NCBI GenBank assembly: GCA_016748015.1
Contig: JAAOMT010000602.1
Span: forward strand, 747,922 to 811,921
DNA: 64,000 bases
From: Geosiphon pyriformis
Taxonomy: Eukaryota; Glomeromycota; Glomeromycetes; Archaeosporales; Geosiphonaceae
Direction of reading: 5' to 3'
A program made the translations under genes and the position numbers. Position 1 is the first letter of the stretch; each line of letters starts with the position of its first letter. Below are positions 11,150-22,367 of this stretch, piece by piece. A model generated the notes under the pieces. The model was not told where the DNA came from and did not search any database. It worked only from the letters and a program-made list of their open reading frames with translations.

Positions 11150-11784
11150 TTTAGATTTGTTTCATTCGTAACAATCTATCAGCATTTCCATTGTCTTTTC
11201 CCTTTTTATAATGTACTGTATAATTAAATAGTGAAAGTTCTATTTTCCATCTGGCATGGTGATCATCTGCAAATTCTTGTTTTTGGATTGAAGTTAATTC
11301 TTTGTGATCAGTGTATACTTCAAACTTTTGATTCAAGTATTCCTTCTATTTGATAACAGCCCAATAGATAGCTAAGTGTTCTAGTGCTGGAGTTCCATAG
11401 TTTTTCTCAGCTGGACTTAAGCTTCTACTGGTATAAGCTACTGAATGTTCTCTTCCATCTGATCCTTTTTGTGATAATACTGCTTTCAATGCTTGACTTG
11501 ATGCATTAGTGGTGATTATGAATGGTTTGTTGTAATCTGGATACATCAATACTGGAGCTTGGATAAGCTTTCTTCTTAATGTGTCAAATGTTTCTTGTTA
11601 AGCTTTGGTCCATTCATACTTTACATTCTTGGTTTGTAGATGGTAAAGTGGCTGAGCCAGTTTTGAAAAGTCTTTGATAAAACAGTGATAATAGCCTACG
11701 AAACCTAAAAATGTTCTTAGTTCTGTTAAGTTGGTTAGTACCAAAAAGTTTTTAATTACTTCAATCTTGTCTGGATCCATTTTG
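11150..11784 (-). pseudogene. gypsy1 connection and RNase H domain
   Basis: Minus-strand frame with ITTNASSQALKAVLSQ (the first catalytic Asp reads N), then SLSPAEKNYGTPALEHLAIYWAV (the conserved Glu), YTDHKELTSIQ (third Asp present) and a terminal GNADRLLRM. This is the RNase H that removes the RNA strand during reverse transcription. It is one base out of frame with the RT upstream (frameshift near 11790). Confidence 0.85.
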
Positions 11785-12544
11785 ATCCATCTTTGCTTAC
11801 TACATGTCCCAAAAACTTGAGTTCAGTTTTTCCAAAGAAATATTTGGTTGCATTTAGTTTTAATCCTGCTCTTCTTAATCTTTTGAACACTTGTTGGAGA
11901 TGATGCAAATGATCATTGAATGTTTTTGAGAACACATTGGTGTCATCTAAGTATACAACTACTGATTTTCATAGTAATCCAGTATAGACAATTTCCATAA
12001 GCTGTTGAAATGTTGCTGGAGCATTCATCAAGCCAAATGGCATAACTTCAAACTCAAAATTTCTTTCTCTTGTGGTGAATGCTGTTTTTTCTTTGTTGGC
12101 TGGATCCATGGCTACTTGCTAGTAACCACTATCTAAATCTAGTGTTGAGAACCATTTATTTCCTCCAAAAGTGTTGAATAGTTTTTAGATCTTTGGAGTT
12201 GAATAGCTATTATCTTTTGTTATTCTATTCAGTTTCCAGTAGTCTACACAAAAATGGATTTTCCTATTTTTTTTATGGACCAGTACTACTGGTGATGACC
12301 ATAGACTCATTGATGACTGAATTAACCCATTGTCAAGCATTCAGTTAATTTCTTGATGAATAATCTCATGGCTAGCTGGTGATACTCTGTATGTTCTTTG
12401 TTTAATTGGCATTGTATCTCCAGTCTTGATCTAATGCTGGATAATGTTGGTTCAGCCAAATTCATTTTTGCTAGCAAAGATGTCATTGAAATTGTTAAGT
12501 AACATTTTGAGTTGCATCTGTTAAAATAGATCTAGATTCTCCAT
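11785..12544 (-). pseudogene. gypsy1 reverse transcriptase
   Basis: The minus-strand frame from 12544 shows Ty3/gypsy RT motifs in order: LVHKKNRKIHFCVDY, FSTLDLDSGY followed by a TGA where W is expected, FGLMNAPATFQQLM, then the catalytic Y-L-D-D (complement of 11942-11953) in VVVYLDDTNVFSKT, and LKLNATKYFF...FLGHVVSKD. The catalytic Asp pair is retained but several in-frame stops interrupt it. A one-base deletion near 11790 moves the following connection/RNase H out of frame. Confidence 0.88.
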
Positions 12545-12568
12545 GTTCATCTGTTCCAATTGTTCTGA

Positions 12569-13905
12569 TTAGAACAGATAACATTTACTTTTTCCATAGA
12601 TGGTTTGTGATGTAATGTTCACATATCCGTAAAGCTGTAGAAAATCTGGAATGTAGTTTGGTAGTTGATCTTCAACTTCGGTGGTTAAATATCCAATAAT
12701 GATTTTCTTTGGTATTTCAATGACCTTTCCAGTTGCATTATAGATAGGGATTTTGATGTTTTTGGGGCTTTTGGCTGATATGTAAAGATTAGTGAGTCCA
12801 ATCTCCTCTGATTCACAAATAGTGGCTTCTGCTTTAAACAATTGAGCTTGATTTCTTACTTCCCTTTTTATGACTAACATATACTGGTCATATGGTGGAA
12901 TGGAAATTGTTTGATAGGTTAAGATAATTTCTCTTTTGTCAATAATTTCTTTCTCTGTTATATTAATTGGTATATTTATTCTACTCATGGATCCAAATCC
13001 CTGTATTTCTCTTGTTGTTATCCCTAATTCTTCCCTCTTTCTTACTGAAACTAACTGAGCTATCTTCACCAGAGGTAAGAATATTGTCTGTGCTATCTTT
13101 TCATTTGGTTCTATAATATAGGTCTTTTCTGAGTTATTTTGTAGCATGGCAATGATATTTTCTACATATTCTGCATCAATTATTCCTCCTCTGATGTTGA
13201 TTCCTTTTTTCACTAAACTACTTCTAGATACTAATTGGACCATATTTTTGCTAGAATTTTCAAAGCTATTTTGAGATCAATACATATGCATGAATTTGGT
13301 TCCAATTTGATGGCTTCTTTTCCCGAATATCTTAGATCAAATTCTGCATCAATATCATGTGTGTGTTCTGGCATGATACCTTCATTATTATCACTATACC
13401 ATTTGAGTTCCTGTTTCTTGAAGAGATCAGGAAATGCAATAAATGTTTTGGGGTTTGAATTAAAGTTTGAATCATCATAATTTTCATTGCTATTTGAAGC
13501 AGAATCATTGTTTTCATCATCATCATTGTTGGAATTTGAATTGGGATTGAAAGTTGATTCCAATTCTGATGCACAGTTGTTGATTGGTTTTTTCTCTTTT
13601 GGGATCATGTAAATCATGTGTGGTGGTGGATTGTAAATGAGGTCACACTCATTACAATACTGGAAGTCATATGGAATCAAACAGTGGTCACATAATTGGG
13701 TGTTTATTTCTTCCAAGCATTGTTTCTGCTCTTCTCTGGTGGGTGCTAATTGCTGGTAATGTTTGTGGAATTCTTTTGGATTGTCCTCGATGTTGCCAAA
13801 GACATTGAAAGTTTGAACGTATTTGGGTTCAGGAAGAGATAGAGAGTTGTTTTTTATTTCTAGTAGTTTACTGGTTGTCACACCTTCTGTTTTTACATAT
13901 GCCAT
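12569..13905 (-). pseudogene. gypsy1 dUTPase domain with flanking linker, frameshifted
   Basis: Two overlapping minus-strand frames (13905-13231 and 13243-12569) join through a frameshift near 13240. dUTPase motifs in order: DAEFDLRYSGKE (motif I), SRSSLVKK (II), GGIIDAEY (III), NEKIAQTIF (IV) and QGFGSMSR (V). A dUTPase hydrolyses dUTP to dUMP and keeps uracil out of cDNA. Upstream residues include a C-x2-C-x8-C-x2-C cluster (CDHCLIPYDFQYCNEC) and a low-complexity N/S/D stretch. About 130 residues without a known domain follow motif V before the RT. In gypsy3 the same region is one open frame. Confidence 0.87.
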
Positions 13906-14560
13906 TCTCCAGAGTTTATGTTTGTCATGGGGATATCTTTTTAATTGTCACAATACTCTTTTCCAGGCATCATCAATAGAAGTTTTTTTGCATATCCAGT
14001 TGTTTATTAAGATAGTATACTAACATATCTTGTTACACATCCTTCCTCATCCAGAAATGTTATTCCACATTCCTTTGTCAGACAAGATAGTTCCACATGC
14101 AAGACATGGTTGGTTGTTCCACTTTCCTTGTTGTTTCAGTCATCCAAAGTGTTCTATAACACATGGGCAGTAGTAGAATCTAGTGACAGTAGAGTATTCT
14201 TCATTATTACTACAGCATGCATCCATTGACAACAATTTCCTGTCGCAATTGACACATACCAGTTTTGGTTAGCAATAATTGGATGGTTGTGATGAAATAT
14301 AAGAATATGAACTGTAAGTGCTGCTGGTAAGGGTAGTTTCTTTTTCCTTCTCCTTTCCCTTTTCTTTGTTAGTTTCTTTCCATTCTCAAGTTGTAGATTT
14401 GTCTTGATTATTATCTGTTTTCTAGGCTCAACTGGTATTCCAAGTAAGTTCTTTGTTTTCCTTCCCTTTTTCTTTGTCATTCCAAGAAAGTATTAGTGGT
14501 AGCTCATTGTGGTTTTTGTCAGCCCAAGAGACTTAGTACACTTTCCAGGTAGGTTTTTTT
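13906..14560 (-). pseudogene. gypsy1 cysteine-rich region between protease and dUTPase
   Basis: The frame continuing from the protease reads LVCVNCDRKLLSMDACC, then RFYYCPCVIEHF, then KWNNQPCLACGTIL, with several stops. The same spacing appears in gypsy3 (CVDC...MSMCC...YCCVCIIEHF...PCLACRETL) and gypsy2 (CKDCHKKLSLMGAC...CYYCKACH...LCLTCGKQL). Paired C-x2-C motifs suggest a treble-clef or zinc-ribbon module, probably for nucleic acid binding. This is inference, since I recognise no named family. Confidence 0.6.
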
Positions 14561-14699
14561 TTGTCTTTTTCAAATTCGATAAGTGGGGCTGTTGAGTTGG
14601 TGGTCTTAAAATGGCCACACATGGCTGGTACACATGTGTGTTGACTGTTTTGGCTCAGTTGAAGCTCTTGTGTCATCCAGTCTAGTATGGCATTGGTTT

Positions 14700-15190
14700 T
14701 AGATAACTAGTCATTCCCTACTAATGCCTAATATTGAGTTGCTTCTATCACTAGAACTTTGATGGAAATGATGATGCCATTGACTTCAAAAAAGAAGTCA
14801 TCAATCTTACCAATAGGAGTTTTGGTTGCTCCATTGGTGGTTATGATCTTGGTGCTGGCAGTGTGATTAACTTGACAATCTAATTGGTCTATGAATTGCT
14901 TTGTAATGATGCTGCCAGCTGATTTACTGTCTAAGATCAGTTTGATGAAGTAGTCATCAACTTTGGCATCAATGTACATGGCAGTAATGAGTTTTTTTTC
15001 TAAAGCGGCTCCACTAAATAACAGTGTGGTCGATAGTTCTTTGAATTCAAATAGGAAGATGGCATCCAGTAATTTGTTCTCAGTAATAGTAGCTGGCAGA
15101 ATGTTGCTAGTAAGTGTTAAGTATTGGTTGGTTTCTGGGTTATTGGGTTGAGCATCTTCTGGGTAACCAATAGACTTAAATAGTTCTGGG
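14700..15190 (-). pseudogene. gypsy1 aspartic protease
   Basis: Minus-strand frame with FLFEFKELSTTLLFSGA, MYIDAKVDDYFIKLILDSKSAGSIITKQ and KIITTNGATKTPIGKID. The catalytic triad normally D-S/T-G reads D-S-K here, against D-S-G in gypsy3 and D-S-E in gypsy2, so this copy is probably inactive. The protease would cut the Gag-Pol precursor. A stop (TAA) follows at ATQY where Q is likely. Confidence 0.8.
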
Positions 15191-15299
15191 AATTTGGGTG
15201 TTGGGTGTACCCAGTACTTGAATTCTGTTGTCAGGATTCTGCTGGTTGTGTGGAAGAACTGGGAATCAGTTGGTGGACTACCATTGACAATCTTCAGTT

Positions 15300-16391
15300 T
15301 TGTTGGGTCAATCTTAGCCTTTGAGTTTTATTTTGAGGTAAGTTCTGTGGTGGTGTTTAAATTTGTTGGGGCTGATATATTAGCTGAGGCTGTGGCTGAT
15401 AAATGGGTTGTGGCTGTAGCTGATAATTTGCTGGTATTATTAGTTGATAAATTGGCATTTGATATACTGGTGATTGATAAGATGGCTGCTGTGTTATAGG
15501 TAAGTAATTTTAATGATATGGTTCTGAGTTTGGTGGGTTATTTGGAATTTGAAACTGGCAATCAGGGTTTTGATATTAATTTTCTGATCATTGGTTATTT
15601 AAGTGATGGCAGCAATCAATTTGTAGGTGTCCTTGTTTACCACAATAGTGGCAAACACGTGTTTCCTGTTGCCACTGTTGATTGGTCAATGATGATGGAT
15701 GCGATTAATTCTAGAAGTGATTTACATTTCTGGAATTATTGCATCATTGTGGTGGTTGATAAATTGCGTGATTGTCAGTTAAGTATCTCTCTAATTTCTG
15801 ATTGATGGAATCACTAAATTGTTTCAATTTGGAATCCAATTCAGATGATTCATTCATTACTAAATTAATTGCTTGGGTGTGGTTGGCTTCTAATTCAATG
15901 GCTTCAAAATCTCTGGCATTTGTGATGGCTGCTTGCAGATTAACAGGATGCATTGGGCATATACATTGCAAAATGCTGCTGTATAATCCACGAATAAACT
16001 GATTTAAGATCTGAGCCACTGTAAAATAATTGGCATCAATGGCTTGGATCTGATGCAGATTCTTGTGGAAGCATTCTAAGTAAGTAGTAACTGCTTCATT
16101 TTCCCCTTGTTTGATGGTAGTGAAGGTGTTTGCTAGTCTGTTAATGCTGTTATTGTTGCTAAAGTATCTTAAGAACTTAATTTTAAATGCATTAAAATCT
16201 TGGGATTTGTTGACTAGGCTTTAATACCATGAATTGGCAGTATTCTGAAAAAAATATAGGATGGCTTGGATGGCTTTGGCATCATTCCATCTATTAGCCA
16301 CTATGGCTTTTTTTATGTCATTAAGTCATACTTGGGTATCGTCTTCTTTGCCAGTAAATTTCTCGAGTTTTGCTATTGGAGCGTAGGCCAT
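15300..16391 (-). pseudogene. gypsy1 Gag capsid and CCHC nucleocapsid
   Basis: Starts at MAYAPIAKLEKFTG (16391) and follows the retrotransposon-gag domain: WLNDIKKAIVANRWNDAKA, YFFQNTANSWY, FLRYFSNNNSINRLANTF, then QILNQFIRGL and the helical stretch 16019-15744. A zinc knuckle CHYCGKQGHLQIDC (C-x2-C-x4-H-x4-C) lies at about 15665-15620, followed by a P/Q/Y-rich tail. It packages genomic RNA into particles. Stops are present. Confidence 0.83.
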
Positions 16392-16820
16392 TGGATCCAA
16401 GTTTGGTTGTTAAAGTTGTTGTTATGACTGTGGAAGTGGCTGCTGTGATAGTTAAGGTGGTTAAAGTGACTGTTGTTGCTATTCGTCGATTGGTGGAGCT
16501 GGGGGTAGATTGATCACAATTACTGGAAGTAAGTGTTGTTAATTATTAATGTTAGAGTTTCGATTGTTCTGATTGTGCTGCATTTGCAAATTTAGAGTTT
16601 CAATTTCCGGGTTTTCTGTAATTGGGTTCTAATAAGTAAATTCTTGATCTTCAAATTTTTTTTCTTCTTTCTGTTCCTTTTCCAATTTTGTCAATTCTCA
16701 GGGACTCGCAGTTCCAAAATCTGGTTGTGGTGGCAGTAATCAGAATCCTAATGGCATTGGAAATTGCAATTTAAATTCTTTAAAGTAATCGCCATATGGT
16801 TTTAATAACTCTGCTTTTCA

Positions 16821-17393
16821 TTATTTATTTTGAAATGGGAAGTGTTCAAAGGTTGATGTTACATTTGATGTAGACACGTCTGTTAATGAAATGTTGATGA
16901 CACTTTTAGGCATATAATAGTATGATAGATTGGTGAGTAATTCGACTTGGGTTTTCTTCCAATTGGATGGTTGTATTTGTTTTGGTGTTACTGCTGGGGT
17001 TTGCAATCTTCTTTTGCCTTTATCTACATAGGTGATGGGAAATTGTTGTTGTGTATACCTTTTAATAGTTTGATTGATTTCTCTAATAATTGGTGTGAAA
17101 CTGTAATTTCTTGGTAAGCTGATATGTTGAAATACTTCTGTATAGAAGTTTTTCCTTGTTGATTCAATGTTAACTGTTCCTCCTAAGCAATCTGTGATTT
17201 TATCATTGACATAGAAGTTAAAGGCTGATTCTGTTGAGAAATGATTATTGTTCAATTCTAATTGTTGATTGTACTGTTGAAATAAAAATTTGGCAAATCC
17301 TAATGGTTTGTCCCTATGATTTCTGATTCTGCTACTTTTAGATGATTGTTGATGGTGCTGGTTCTCTGCAGGATTATACCTCACAGAGAGCAC
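16821..17393 (-). pseudogene. gypsy1 N-terminal Gag region
   Basis: A 190-codon open frame starting right at the primer-binding site with a GTG, no ATG. It has the conserved core GFAKFLFQQYNQQLELNNNH, ESAFNFYVNDKI, YSFTPIIREINQTIKRYTQQQFPITYVDKGK. The same region occurs in gypsy3 (48906-48229), gypsy2 (18574-18957) and gypsy4 (from about 62460). It resembles no domain I can name; it may be a matrix-like part of Gag. Where translation starts is unclear. Confidence 0.7.
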
Positions 17394-17395
17394 TA
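17379..17395 (-). other. gypsy1 primer-binding site
   Basis: Minus-strand TAGTGCTCTCTGTGAGG two bases inside the 5' LTR; gypsy3 has TGGTGCTCCCTGTGAGG in the same place. It would pair with the 3' end of a tRNA (CCA end), but I cannot say which one. The first G of TGG is mutated here. Confidence 0.65.
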
Positions 17396-17397
17396 AA

Positions 17398-17605
17398 TTT
17401 TACAAATAATTATTTGGAGTCTCAAATCAAATAACAAATCTGTAACTTGGTACTCAATATTTTAATAATGCTAGTGTTACTAATATGTTGATTGTATCTG
17501 AAGATTTTTAGAGTTGAGTCTTTTGTATAATGGACAGAGATTCAGTGTTAATGTAGTTGGTTGATAAGTTGTGTTCCCAATTTCTGTCTTCAGCTTGGTG
17601 GCCAG
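17398..17605 (-). repeat. gypsy1 5' LTR, inner part (split by gypsy2)
   Basis: Matches 8111-8318 of the intact LTR and stops exactly at GGTGGCCAG, where gypsy2 begins. The LTR continues at 27322. Its last four bases, CCAG, are the left target-site duplication of gypsy2. Confidence 0.9.
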
Positions 17606-18572
17606 TGTTACCAGACAAAATTAGAGATATTGTTTAGCATAAAATTACCCTTATAATTCTTATCATTAATTAGCATTTCAAATTATTACTTATTATATTT
17701 AGCAAAATACCCAAAATTATCATTTAATTAATAACCCAATTTATACATAACACAAATGTAACCTAATTGCAATGATCAATTATACAATACCCTGAACTAT
17801 GTAATATTCAAAAGTTCGCCAAAATTTGTAGAAATTTGCCGAGATAATTGATAGTTCACCAAAATATTTAATAGTTCGCAAAAATAACTTGTAGTTTGCC
17901 AAAATGTATTTTTAATTCAGTGAAATTGTAGAAAAAAGCAAAGTTCAAGTTCATAAAATAGTGTTATGACAAGTTGTATAAAAGAAGAGCTTCTCTTTTC
18001 GAGAAAATGTATCTTACTTCAGATTTAACAATTAGAATTATTCTTTACACACAAAAACAAAATAAATATCAAATAATTTGAAAAGCCAAATTCTTAATTA
18101 TTTCTCTTGAAATTAACCAATTCCTACTAATGTTTTGAAATTGATTAGCTACCAATTTCATTAAAACTGTTAGTGACTCCAGGCCTGGATAGAAAACATT
18201 TCCCTTAATAAAATCTTATTTCTTTTACATTTCTTTTATTTTTTTTTTCTTTTCTTATTACAATCATTAGGATAGTCTACAGACAAGATTCCTGTAAAAG
18301 AGTTGACTTTTATAGCAAAGTAACTACACATTTTTAGTAAGCTTCTAGATGAGCAATTCCTGGGAAAGAGTTAACGTTTACTACAACATAACTACACAAG
18401 TAACTGGTATGGAATTGGCCATTTCACTCATAAGCCCAGCAGTTCAAATTACAGAAGATAGTTTGAAGATAAATTCAGTTATTAGAGATTCAAACACTTC
18501 CCATAGTTGTGAATTAACAGCATTACAACAAACATACAAGAGCTAAAAAGAGACCAAAAACCTCCGGTAACA
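17606..18572 (+). repeat. gypsy2 5' LTR
   Basis: Contains U3 repeats at 17812-17935 (TAGTTCGCCAAAAT-like units, about 25-base spacing), a TATA box TATAAAA at 17977-17983 followed by GAAGAGC, then R/U5. It is about 100 bases longer than the 3' LTR, largely because of one extra block around 18100-18200 absent from the 3' copy. The partial LTR at 1-378 belongs to the same family. Confidence 0.93.
17977..17983 (+). promoter_or_regulatory. TATA box of gypsy2 5' LTR
   Basis: TATAAAA about 370 bases into the LTR, just after the U3 repeats; the 3' LTR has the same box at 26820-26826. The transcription start is expected about 25-35 bases downstream. Confidence 0.65.
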
Positions 18573-18573
18573 T

Positions 18574-18957
18574 TTGGTGTTCTCCCACAGAAATAACACA
18601 GTAACAACAACTTCAAAAGTGGCAACTCAAACAGATTCAAGAACTCTAGAGTATTATCAGTCAATCTACACCCACTGCAAGCAAAGATTTGACATCCCAG
18701 ACGGAATTGAAACATTCAAGAAAACACTTTACCAGTACATTGAAAATTACATCAACAATTATCTTCTTGAAGACTACAATATTTCAGAAGTTAGACACAA
18801 CTTATATAAAAGCTTAGTATATTACTCTCATCTAAACACTCAGAATTTTAACAGTCAAACACTTGAAACATATTTCCAAGAACTCAACTTCAATATCATT
18901 CAGTATTGTGAAAAGAATTACCCAGTAAAACAGAATTTTCTCTTAATTTTGAATTGA
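18574..18957 (+). pseudogene. gypsy2 N-terminal Gag region
   Basis: An open frame of 127 codons that begins at the PBS (preceded by a TAA inside the LTR end) and contains no ATG. The core YIENYINNYLLEDYNISE...YFQELNFNIIQYCEKNYPV parallels the N-terminal region of gypsy1 and gypsy3. Near 18950 the frame shifts by one base into the capsid frame. Initiation by a non-AUG codon, by splicing or at a lost ATG are all possible. Confidence 0.6.
18575..18588 (+). other. gypsy2 primer-binding site
   Basis: TGGTGTTCTCCCAC two bases after the LTR end, starting with the expected TGG (complement of a tRNA CCA end). It differs from the gypsy1/gypsy3 site (TGGTGCTCCC...), so a different or variant tRNA primer is likely. 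The tRNA cannot be named from this window. Confidence 0.65.
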
Positions 18958-20444
18958 AAACAGAAGAAGGAAAAGAAAAAAGGAAACAAAAACTCAGAAC
19001 TATTCCCAATACACCTAAAACCACTGCCAAACACTTACAAACTTCAGAACCAGGAACCAGCTTTAAATTACCACTCTCAATCACACCATTTCCAGCTTTA
19101 TTTGCTCAATCACAAACACCAAGCTCACCACTTATTCAGTTTTCAAGAATAGAAGATTTTCAGTCACCCAAAAGCTCTATTCAACAACAAAAACCAATAT
19201 TAACCAACACAAACCTTATTGACTACTTAGCAGAAAATCAAAGTGAAGAGACTGAATCAGAACAAGAAACAGAAGACTCAGAAAATGAAAAAGAAATAGT
19301 CTCCACATATATTGCAAAAATCCCTGAGTTCACAGGAGAAGACAGTGAAACCAGTCCTCAAGAATGGCTTGACAAAGTTTCAAAAGCAGGAGATGCAAAT
19401 GGTTGGAATGCTGCCAGAATGTTAAAAGCAATTCCATACTTCTTACAAGGAACAGCCGGTGAATGGTTTGAAAACTTGGAAGCCCTACCAGAAGACTGGG
19501 AAGCATTCAAAACTGCTTTTCTAGAACAGTTTACTGACAATAACACTTCCATCATCCTTCAAAATCAGTTCTGAAATATCAAGCAAGAACCAAGTAAATC
19601 AGTTATAACCTACCTTGGGAAATTCAACAAACTGCTTAGAAAGATTTGCCAATTGAAAACAAATGAATACTACTCCAATACACAAATCTTGGATCAATTC
19701 ATTGCTGGACTAAAAGACAAACTTATCAAGAAAGTTCACCCACATGCACCAGAAGATTTAGCCACTGCTATTCAACAGGCAAAAAACTATGAAATGGCCA
19801 TGGAAGAAGCCAATCATACCAAACTTGTTAACCTGGCTATTGGAAAAACTAGCTCAGCAGCTGAAGAAAAGATTGACCAATTAACCAAAAAAGTTGAAAA
19901 CTACTTCACCAACCAACAGCAACAACAGCAGCCACAGCAATCACAACAACTACAAAGATACCAACCTCCACAATGACGCAATCAAAACAACTTTGGATCA
20001 CCATCCAACAACCAAATCCAAAATTGCCATTACTGTGGAATCCCTGGCCACTGGAAAAAAGATTGCAGAAAGCTACAATGAGACCAACAAAATAGGAGTA
20101 ATCAACATTACCCTTCACCACAGCAATCTTATTATCAACCACCACCACCAGCTTACTATCCACCAAGACCCCAATACCAAAATAACTATTATCAATCTGC
20201 CTCACAGCCAATTCAACAGCAATACCAACAACCACCTACACAACATTATCAAGTATCTGCTCAAAAATTGATTACACAAAATCAATTCACACCACAAAAC
20301 TAATACCAAGTAAACAACAATAGAATCAGTTTAAACAACCAATTGGTTCCCTAAAATTCCACTCAACCAAGACCCAACCACTATCACACTCAACCCAGTT
20401 ATTTAACAATACCAGAAGAACAGAATTTTTACCATACTGCACTC
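18958..20444 (+). pseudogene. gypsy2 Gag capsid and CCHC nucleocapsid
   Basis: One frame with a charged K/R-rich N-part, an acidic stretch (EETESEQETEDSENEKE) and the retrotransposon-gag core IPEFTGEDSETSPQEWLDKV, MLKAIPYFLQGTAGEWFENL. A TGA (19572) falls where the related frame continues. Then come helices ILDQFIAGLKDKLIKKVHP, a Q-rich linker, a TGA (19974), the zinc knuckle CHYCGIPGHWKKDC (about 20017-20058) and a P/Q/Y-rich tail with further stops. No frameshift occurs in this part. Confidence 0.86.
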
Positions 20445-20985
20445 TTGAAAGGTAGAGCTGCAGCACAACAACAAAATCCTTCTTATAACCACACCACTAT
20501 TCCACCAGCCAGAATTGCTGAAAATGCCAATCTCTCTGATATCTTTTCTTTTGAGTTTGAAGCCAATGAATCACCATTTCTACTCAGCAATGCTGCTGCA
20601 AATAAACAGAAAGCAATCACAGCTATGTATACTGAAGCTGAAGTTAAAGGAAAGACAATTCACTTAATCCTAGACAGTGAATTTGCTGGAAGTATTATTA
20701 CTTATTAGTTGATGCAACAGTTAAAAAAAAATGTTGACCGACCAGCTCAAACAGTAATTGTCACTGCCAATAGCATGAAAAAAACTCCAATGGAAGAAAT
20801 TGACAATTTTTTATTCACTCTTAATGGAATTACCATTCCAGTCAAAGTTCTTGTAATAGATGCTCCTTAGTATCAAGCCCTTGTCAAAAATGACTGGCTT
20901 CAAAAAGCCAATGCAAAATTAAACTGGGAAACCCAAGAACTACAAATCTCTTACCAAGAACAACATGCCCGAGTACCTGCCATTT
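20445..20985 (+). pseudogene. gypsy2 aspartic protease
   Basis: The same frame as Gag continues: FSFEFEANESPFLLSNAA, MYTEAEVKGKTIHLILDSEFAGSIIT, then a TAG and LMQQL. The catalytic D-S-G reads D-S-E (GGA to GAA fits one transition). A second stop (TAG) follows IDAP. Residues after it (VKNDWLQKANAKLNWETQEL) match the conserved C-terminal part of gypsy-type proteases. Confidence 0.82.
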
Positions 20986-21329
20986 GTGGTACATTCAACA
21001 AATGCTCCAAAAAAGCCCCAGCTTTTGAATTCGAACCAGAAGAAGAAAAACCAATAATCAAAACATTTATGGCTCTTGGGTCAACATCCAATTGGGCCAA
21101 TGAAACTGAACAAGAACATTTTACCCCACACTCTGAACCCAAAACTCCTGGATGTAATACCCCTTACTCAAAGACTGAGCCAAGGAAACAATGCTCCTAT
21201 ATTCCTCTTAAATGTAAGGACTGCCACAAGAAACTATCATTAATGGGAGCTTGTATTTCACTTGAAGAAAAATATGAAAGTCACATCTGCTACTATTGCA
21301 AGGCCTGCCATTGAGAACGATGGGACCAC
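20986..21329 (+). pseudogene. gypsy2 cysteine-rich region, first half
   Basis: Same frame, running from an acidic linker to IPLKCKDCHKKLSLMGACIS and HICYYCKACH, then a TGA at about 21312. It aligns by cysteine spacing with gypsy1 (CVNCDRKLLSMDACC, YYCPCVIEHF) and gypsy3. The second half (LCLTCGKQLPDKC) opens the following frame. It is probably a zinc-binding module of unknown role. Confidence 0.6.
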
Positions 21330-22367
21330 TTGATTAAAAGAAGTGGAAAATGGGATGGAACACTCTGTCTTACTTGTGGAAAGCAGCTTCCTGATAAATG
21401 TGACTGGATTGATGTTGCATTTAGAGAAGGAGTCTGTGATCAAACTTGTCAATATGCTCTTTCTATTGTGAAAAAGGTAAAACATGGAACACTTTTTAAT
21501 GCTGCATACAACAATGCCCTTAGCAAACTCTATCACTACCCCCATAACACCAAAATGATCTATGAACTTGCCATGGTTTTAATTAATAGAGGAACCAAAG
21601 AAGATGTTTTTCAAATAAAGAAAGCTGAATATATTGAATATACATTGGAATTAGCTGGATTCGATTATGAAGATAAAGTAGAAGTATACCACCAAATCGC
21701 AAGTCACACCTACCTGACCCAAGAAGCTCAAATTCAACGATTAGAGCAAATAAACATTAAATTATGTGAGAAGTGTATAATGCCATGTGATGAACAATGG
21801 TGTCTTGAATGCTACACTCTTAGCATTCCATTGTCCAGTAAAAGTGATGAATATGAAATTGAATTTGGAGAACCTGAAGCAACAGAAGAAATTGAAACAA
21901 CACCCATCTATCTCATTGAAAATCAGTCTGCTTTACAACTCAAATACTTCAACAACAATGGACAAGGAATAAAACCAGAAAAAGCACATGAAATTGATGC
22001 TGAATATGATCTACGATATCCAGGAAAAGACACTTTGGTTCTTCAACCAAATTCCCTTACCAAAATTAACCTCAAAATTGCCCTTAAAATCCCACCAGGA
22101 GCAATGGTCCAAATCACTTTACAATTATCATTGGCAAACAAAAAAATCAATGTTAGAGAAGAAATTATAGATGCTGAATATACAGGAGACATTACAATCA
22201 TGTTACAAAATGAAACCAATAAATCTTTTCAGATTGAACATGCTGAAAAAATTGCTCAAGCTATTTATTTACTCTTAATCAACATTTCAGGTTTACAATT
22301 AGTCAGTCAAAGAGAACAATTGGGAAAAAATGAAAGAGGAACCAATGGTTTTGGTTTAACTGGATGA
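21330..22367 (+). pseudogene. gypsy2 zinc-binding module and dUTPase
   Basis: A 345-residue uninterrupted stretch. Residues 12-40 complete the cysteine-rich region (CLTC...DKC...CDQTC), and residues 146-161 hold a second cluster (CEKCIMPCDEQWCLEC). dUTPase motifs follow: I DAEYDLRYPGK (223-233), II LQLSLANK (264-271; R-S-S expected, R to Q fits a G-to-A change), III EEIIDAEYTG (277-286; G expected before I-I), IV EKIAQAIY (306-313), V RGTNGFGLTG (336-345). The fold would be a homotrimeric dUTPase acting on dUTP during reverse transcription. Motif changes in II, III and V suggest loss of activity. It lies between protease and RT, in frame with both. Confidence 0.87.

Noticed and set aside
14154-14480. 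108-codon minus-strand open frame rich in K and R
   Set aside because: It lies in the wrong frame; the frame in phase with protease and dUTPase carries the conserved cysteine pairs shared with gypsy3.
15194-15805. Plus-strand open frames of 95-101 codons
   Set aside because: Antisense shadows of gypsy1 Gag and protease; valine- and leucine-rich because of codon complement.
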